From: a virus
IMG/VR virus record: IMGVR_UViG_3300010885_035038
Coordinates: 1 to 50,515 of that record
Strand: one strand, 5' to 3'
Length of the DNA: 50,515 nt
The position numbers and the translations under genes were made by a program. A model generated the notes under the pieces. The model was given only the letters and a program-made list of their open reading frames with translations. It searched no databases and had not been told where the DNA came from. Position 1 is the first letter of the stretch. Each line of letters starts with the position of its first letter. Shown one piece after another: positions 45,977 through 50,515 of the stretch.

Positions 45977-47694
45977 TAAGCCGCACCACCAGTAGTAGTA
46001 ATAGTAAAGTAGTTTGCATTATACATTGGAATTTCGTTAATTCCGCAAGTTAAATCTCTAGAGCCAGAAGCTGTACCTGCGTTACCAGCAACTGTAATAA
46101 CATCATTTGCAGCAAATGTACAAGTTCCACTTAATGTTACGGTATTAGTTGAAAGTACACCGTTCCATGTAACGTTAGTTACTGTTTTTCCAACAGCCGC
46201 ATTAGTTGTATCTCCGTTAACCGCAGTAATTTTTGCGTTGTTCATAATTCCACAGGTTTCAGCAGTAATAACAACAGAAGTACTTGCAGAGGTAGATGCG
46301 GATACTGTTCCTGTTTGAGAATACAATCCACTAGTTTGATTCACATTTACAGGAAGCTTTTCGTAATCATTAATAGTTACGTAAGATACACCCTCAACAT
46401 TTCTAATGGCTGAATAAACATCTCCTTCAGAAATAAAATCATTAAACGTTACGTTATCAAAATTAAATAAAGTTGCTAATGCACTCTGCACAGATAATTT
46501 AACATTATCCGCACTATATTGAGGTAGTACAGCAACTACGGCATTAAGATATGGGTAAACTGACACAGCATCATATAAATTTAAAGACGTACCAGGAGGC
46601 GTTTTCCCTGTAAAATATGTAGACACTTTATTTTTAACTGTAGTAGAAGTGTTTCCCCCACCAGAAGCTGCAAGATACAATGCAATTGACGCAAACGATG
46701 TTGCAATAGCTTTTGCTTTAGCTACCCCATCTACACCTAATGCTAAATTAGCGTAGTCATCTGCTGAAACGGCCCTATTTAAAGAACGCAATTGTTTAGG
46801 TGCGTTTATACGAATAGAGTCAGTTGATTCTGTATCCGAACCTCCAGTAATTGCTGAAGTGTTAGTTACTTTTACTAAAGACGTAGTTAAACCCGCCGTA
46901 TCTATAACAGTTATTGTACCGCTTCCAACATTACCAAAAGACGCAGCTGTTTCTGTATAACGATAAACTGCATAAATAATTTGTCCATTTGGAGGTACTC
47001 GTCCTGATATCCCGTCTCCAAAATTAATGTAAGTTATTCCATTAGCATTGGTGTACACAGAATACACTGGGTCATCTGAACCATAATCAATTAATGACGA
47101 TACTAAACTATATGTAAGACTACCTACCGTAATAGATAGTTTTGAGTCAATAAACACTCCAGCATCTGGAAGTGCAAACGTTTGATTAGAAGTACCATCT
47201 GAAATACCAATAGCAGTTGAATCAGATACTTTACCTTGTGTCACAGTTACAAAAGCGCTTCCATTGGTTGCGCCTACTGTAACATCAGAATCAGTAGTAA
47301 AATCAATAGCTGGAGTATTTCCATCAGAAGTAGTGCTAACAGATGTACCCTTAGGAACAGTTACTGGGTTTGCGCTAGTGTTTGTAATTTTCACGCTTCC
47401 TGTAGCAGCTATAAGGCCATTTGGTGCGTACCCAAGAATAGATGCTAAACGTAAAACAGTTTCCCGTTGAGTAGCTGTATCAATAAATGATTCATTAGCT
47501 GCACGGTCAATCTGATAATTTAACAAATCTCCAAGATATGAAAATAGTTCAATTAAAACAATACCAAAATCACTAGAGTCACGAGAAGTCCATTGAGGTG
47601 CAAAATTACTAATTAGCGCAATAAGGTCATCTCGGATAGACTTATAATCGCGTGAAGTGTAATCCATTTGTGGAATATACATATTGTCAGCCAT
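45976..47694 (-). CDS. Baseplate J-like protein, 572 aa
   Basis: PQMDYTSRDYKSIRDDLIAL and SSDFGIVLIELFSYLGDLLN mark the start of the baseplate J-like family, a wedge component of contractile tails. LRSLNRAVSADDYANLAL in the middle is also typical. The C-terminal part is beta-rich, as in extended members. It is next to gp25-like and gpD-like genes. Confidence 0.9.
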   Translation of the reverse strand: MADNMYIPQMDYTSRDYKSIRDDLIALISNFAPQWTSRDSSDFGIVLIELFSYLGDLLNYQIDRAANESFIDTATQRETVLRLASILGYAPNGLIAATGSVKITNTSANPVTVPKGTSVSTTSDGNTPAIDFTTDSDVTVGATNGSAFVTVTQGKVSDSTAIGISDGTSNQTFALPDAGVFIDSKLSITVGSLTYSLVSSLIDYGSDDPVYSVYTNANGITYINFGDGISGRVPPNGQIIYAVYRYTETAASFGNVGSGTITVIDTAGLTTSLVKVTNTSAITGGSDTESTDSIRINAPKQLRSLNRAVSADDYANLALGVDGVAKAKAIATSFASIALYLAASGGGNTSTTVKNKVSTYFTGKTPPGTSLNLYDAVSVYPYLNAVVAVLPQYSADNVKLSVQSALATLFNFDNVTFNDFISEGDVYSAIRNVEGVSYVTINDYEKLPVNVNQTSGLYSQTGTVSASTSASTSVVITAETCGIMNNAKITAVNGDTTNAAVGKTVTNVTWNGVLSTNTVTLSGTCTFAANDVITVAGNAGTASGSRDLTCGINEIPMYNANYFTITTTGGAA

Positions 47695-48116
47695 TACATA
47701 CCTTCAATCTTTTCGCCAGCTAAGGAAAGTGACGATGTATCTATTTTAACAGAATCTTGCTTACCTGAAGGTAAGGAGTAATTAACATTAATTACTAAAT
47801 ATCCACCAGTAACATCATATGAAGGTTGTACATCATTTAGTTCTAGCTCAGGTAACCAAGATATAAATAATTCATTAATGGCTCTAATAGCTTCTTCAAT
47901 AATAGATTGAGAAGGCTCAAAGAGTAAAGAACTTAAATCAATACCGTAATCAGAATACCAAATTCTTTCCAATGCTCCAGTAGAAACTAAAGATAATATT
48001 TTATTTTTCCACATTTTTGTATTAGTTTCCGTAATAGTGCTTACTCTACCTTGCTGGTTAAAGGAAAAAGGGTAATCAATCATGTAGCTATTATTAGCTT
48101 GTGTGTAGTTAGCCAT
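47694..48116 (-). CDS. gp25-like baseplate wedge protein, 140 aa
   Basis: IDYPFSFNQQGRVSTITETN is the start of the gp25/lysozyme-like baseplate family, and the IINELFISWLPELEL-type region is in the middle. It joins the wedge in myoviruses. The start at 48116 follows AGGAGCTTTTTA and overlaps the previous stop. Confidence 0.85.
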   Translation of the reverse strand: MANYTQANNSYMIDYPFSFNQQGRVSTITETNTKMWKNKILSLVSTGALERIWYSDYGIDLSSLLFEPSQSIIEEAIRAINELFISWLPELELNDVQPSYDVTGGYLVINVNYSLPSGKQDSVKIDTSSLSLAGEKIEGM

Positions 48117-48370
48117 TAAAAAGCTCCTAGCCATAGTGGGAAATTAGGGTCTCCGCCTTCGAACATTACCCAGACACCTGTTCCAATAGCGCCAGCTACT
48201 GTGGAGTTGATAGGCCACGCCCAACCTGTAACGGCGTTCCCTAAAATTTGAGGAACACGCATTTTAATTCTATTTTGATTCTTAGGGTCATTAGTATCTG
48301 ATACAACCCCACGGTAGATACCAAAAAATCTTTTATCTTGAATGTCCCCAGTAAAAACATCACTATACAT
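48116..48370 (-). CDS. gp5-like OB-fold baseplate hub protein, 84 aa
   Basis: FGIYRGVVSDTNDPKNQNRI, KMRVPQILGN and VWVMFEGGDPNFPLWLGAF are the OB-fold signature of the gp5/VgrG N-terminal domain. It is only 84 residues, so it holds the OB domain alone, without the needle. Overlaps the gpD-like gene by 8 bp. Confidence 0.85.
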   Translation of the reverse strand: MYSDVFTGDIQDKRFFGIYRGVVSDTNDPKNQNRIKMRVPQILGNAVTGWAWPINSTVAGAIGTGVWVMFEGGDPNFPLWLGAF

Positions 48371-49700
48371 CTAGGACTCCCATAGCTTTAAGTCTATTTT
48401 GTACAGCAAGTGTTTTAGCAGTAACTGTATGATTTACTGTAGTAGCTGAGTGGGGTAAATCATTAACCCAAGTAGATGCAGTATTGCGAGCACTTTCCAT
48501 AAGCTTAGGTCGTTTTGTAATTTTACTAAATCCAGGATTATTATATTTACTAGACCCTTTTTTTAAAGATGACTTTTTAGATGTTGCTTTATTTTTTGTT
48601 CCAGAAACAAGTTTTCTTACTTTAATTGGATTAGGCGCAACCACAAAATTTTGACTTAAAGGATTTGCTGAACCTAATGAATCAGAACCAACTAATAGTT
48701 TTGTTGTGTACTTAAAAGTATTTTGCGACGTTTCAACCACATGATGCTGTGCAGCAATAACCACCCAGTACCCAGAATAATCTGGTCCTAAACCAGTTAA
48801 ATACACAGGTTGGTCTGGGCTGATATTTGGGGTACCTATAACTTCAATCTGAGCACGGTAAGAAAGTCTATTACGGGCATCAGCAGCTTTGGCCTCATAC
48901 TCTACTTCTTTTGCTGATGGTGCTACCACGTCTGTTTTGTAGTTATCAAAAAATTCTGTAGTAGCTTGAGTGTTAATAGTAGTTGGTCTAACTTGATTAG
49001 TCATTACAGTAGATTTAGCTGTCCGTGGGTCAACTCCACCAATTTGAACAGCAGACTTTTGGGCGTCAAAATATTTAATACTCTCACCAATAATTAAATT
49101 AAACGAATAAATAGTGTGCCCTTTAGGGTCACCAGATTCACGCATAACAAAATTTTGGCATGTATCTTTGTAATTATGAAAATCAGTAATTAATTTTTTA
49201 AAATGGATTGTAGTATTCTCTACCCTAAATGTGTATCCACACTGTTGAGCTAAACGAGAAACAAATTGAAAATCACTGATACCTGGCTGAATAATTTGAG
49301 AATAAATACGCGGATGGGCCTCAAAATCAATAGCAAAATTATGTTCAGTGGCTATCTGCTGCACAACTTTATCCGCTGTTGTGTTTTCAAAAACTCTTTG
49401 CTTAGGTTGTTTCATTGTGTAAGACGCACCAATAATATCAATTTCTGTTTCTCTAGTCTTAGGAGTTACATGAGGGCGTATGCTATGCACGTACCCTACA
49501 AAGTTTTGTGTACCATCTACTCCACGAAGCAAACATTCAACAGGGTCTCCAGGTTTTATGTTAGAGTACTGAATATCCCAATCTCTAAGTTTTACTGTAG
49601 CAAATTCATGCGCGTATCTATCTTGATGCAAAACAAAAGACGTAATTCTTTTTGGTGGGTTTTGAGATGAAGGAAATTTTAAAGATACGTAATTAAACAT
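48363..49700 (-). CDS. gpD-like tail hub protein, 445 aa
   Basis: The layout YVSLKFPSSQNPPKR, then RDWDIQYSNIKPGDPVECLL, VVQQIATEHNFAIDFEAHPR and SDFQFVSRLAQQCGYTF matches phage late-control gene D and the gp27-like hub family. It forms the trimeric hub on which gp5 sits. The C-terminal 110 residues are basic and linker-like. Myovirus-type baseplate order is kept on both sides. Confidence 0.85.
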   Translation of the reverse strand: MFNYVSLKFPSSQNPPKRITSFVLHQDRYAHEFATVKLRDWDIQYSNIKPGDPVECLLRGVDGTQNFVGYVHSIRPHVTPKTRETEIDIIGASYTMKQPKQRVFENTTADKVVQQIATEHNFAIDFEAHPRIYSQIIQPGISDFQFVSRLAQQCGYTFRVENTTIHFKKLITDFHNYKDTCQNFVMRESGDPKGHTIYSFNLIIGESIKYFDAQKSAVQIGGVDPRTAKSTVMTNQVRPTTINTQATTEFFDNYKTDVVAPSAKEVEYEAKAADARNRLSYRAQIEVIGTPNISPDQPVYLTGLGPDYSGYWVVIAAQHHVVETSQNTFKYTTKLLVGSDSLGSANPLSQNFVVAPNPIKVRKLVSGTKNKATSKKSSLKKGSSKYNNPGFSKITKRPKLMESARNTASTWVNDLPHSATTVNHTVTAKTLAVQNRLKAMGVLDV

Positions 49701-49974
49701 TAGGTATCCTTAAAATAGTTCCAGGAATAATATTAAATAAATCTGTTACTTCAGGATTATATTCAGCAATAGTCCACCATAAAGCTGGGTTTTGAAAGTA
49801 TTGTTGTGCCAACCCGTGAAGAGTTTCTCCAGACATGTATGTATGAGTTGTATATGTAATAGAATGCAAACTATCAAATGTGTATAAAACAATAGGTAAA
49901 ACTGCACCGTTTTCTTTTTTAGTAAAATAGTCAACGGTGGAATCTACGTAGCGTGATTCATTATAAATAGGCAT
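49693..49974 (-). CDS. LysM-containing tail protein, 93 aa
   Basis: YMSGETLHGLAQQYFQNPAL, WWTIAEYNPEVTDLFNIIPG and TILRIPNV match a single LysM-like module, as in gp53-type baseplate wedge proteins that bridge tail and hub. It overlaps the hub gene by 8 bp and starts where the next gene ends. Confidence 0.8.
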   Translation of the reverse strand: MPIYNESRYVDSTVDYFTKKENGAVLPIVLYTFDSLHSITYTTHTYMSGETLHGLAQQYFQNPALWWTIAEYNPEVTDLFNIIPGTILRIPNV

Positions 49975-50515
49975 TACTTTGTCGCCAATCCAGCCGTAGC
50001 CATCAAGTTAAATTGAATAGACACTTCTGAAATCATTGGAACCATATTTTTAGAAAAAGAAATATGACTAATTGCCATGCTATTTACATACCCAAGATAG
50101 CTAAGAGGTCCAATGTCTACACGAAGAAGCGTAGGGCTCAAAAATCCAATGTCAGAACTCTTACGCCCTGTAGCTTGATTAACCCAGCCTGGACCATTAA
50201 TAGCTTTATACAAGTATTCAATATCTGCAAGAGTTCCATATTTTTGTAAGTCTTTAACTTTTTTAGTAAACGTGTTATTAAAATTTGCGTCTAAACTATT
50301 AGTAGCAGAATAAAAAGAAGACTTTGCATAAAACTTTGCTAACAAATCATATGTAGTAACATCATTAGGATACTTTTGCGATACAGCATTTTTAGGTATT
50401 GATTTAATGCAAGCAAAATCGTTAGTTCTATCAATACGTAAAGTAAACGATAAGTACTCCCCACTAGGGAATGCCCCAGCAACAGATACAAATTTGTCTG
50501 CAAAAGATGGAGTTA
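49974..50515 (-). CDS. Tail/baseplate protein, 5' end cut by the window
   Basis: The frame stays open from 49974 to the right edge, giving at least 179 residues. A TTG at 50345 is not a believable start because the frame continues past it. Readable pieces include SVAGAFPSGEYLSFTLRIDR and LLAKFYAKSSFYSATNSLD, then SDIGFLSPTLLRVDIGPLSY. The position before the LysM gene suggests a tail-tube-end or baseplate protein. No family is certain. Confidence 0.7.
   Translation of the reverse strand, partial: TPSFADKFVSVAGAFPSGEYLSFTLRIDRTNDFACIKSIPKNAVSQKYPNDVTTYDLLAKFYAKSSFYSATNSLDANFNNTFTKKVKDLQKYGTLADIEYLYKAINGPGWVNQATGRKSSDIGFLSPTLLRVDIGPLSYLGYVNSMAISHISFSKNMVPMISEVSIQFNLMATAGLATK

Noticed and set aside
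41899-50515. Siphovirus tail
   Set aside because: Baseplate J, gp25-like, gpD-like and gp5-like genes together fit a contractile-tail baseplate, although sheath genes are outside the window.

Overview
The window looks like about 50 kb of a lytic, contractile-tailed (myovirus-like) phage of an actinobacterium. The host group is inferred from a WhiB regulator, a ClgR-like regulator, a SpoVS protein, an adenosylcobalamin-dependent class II ribonucleotide reductase, leaderless-type promoters and a secreted actinobacterial-style transglycosylase. The tail type is inferred from the right-end module: LysM tail protein, gpD-like hub, gp5-like OB protein, gp25-like wedge, baseplate J and a tail-fibre protein. 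No integrase, terminase or capsid gene is visible. The rest of the virion genes probably lie beyond the right edge, where one gene is cut.

Layout. (1) 1-10.1 kb, plus strand: about 30 small, tightly overlapping accessory genes, many of them tiny zinc-ribbon proteins, and one ClgR-like HTH regulator. Ahead of them lie four cassettes of intergenic DNA carrying a recurring hairpin (four copies) and a recurring GTAAC direct-repeat pair (eight copies) set at fixed distances from promoter-like boxes. (2) 10.09-10.13 kb: a symmetric terminator between the convergent arms. (3) 10.1-16.2 kb, minus strand: class II ribonucleotide reductase, a zinc-knuckle protein of unknown role, a HAD-like protein, a GT-A glycosyltransferase and a nucleotidyltransferase-like protein. 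(4) 16.2-21.5 kb: small proteins of unknown role, several cysteine-rich or proline/glycine-rich, with one inverted leaderless gene at 19462. (5) 21.5-33.5 kb: metallophosphoesterase, SpoVS, RuvC-like resolvase, Cas4-like nuclease, WhiB, a second nuclease, RecA, family A DNA polymerase, a probable SSB and HTH/RHH regulators. (6) 33.6-33.8 kb: a compact RNA cluster holding tRNA-Tyr, an 84-nt tmRNA-like RNA and tRNA-Arg. (7) 33.8-41.9 kb: secreted transglycosylase, SNF2-type helicase, hydrolase-like protein, primase, DnaB helicase, DnaC-like loader, winged-helix protein and a SLOG-like protein. (8) 41.9-50.5 kb: tail fibre and baseplate.

The genes make an autonomous replication system: primase, DnaB, loader, PolA, SSB, RecA, resolvase and nucleases, with dNTP supply from the reductase. 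The left arm is probably an early host-takeover region under a common regulatory signal.

The most unusual element is the minus-strand RNA at 33666-33749. It has the two conserved ends of actinobacterial tmRNA: a G3:U wobble acceptor stem, the GGTTTCGAC D-loop, a T-arm and an encoded CCA. They are joined by a closed 10-bp P2-like helix, with no mRNA-like region and no pseudoknots. It could be charged with alanine and bind SmpB but could not template a tag, so it may be a decoy against trans-translation. The ClgR-like protein bears on the same ssrA-Clp pathway.
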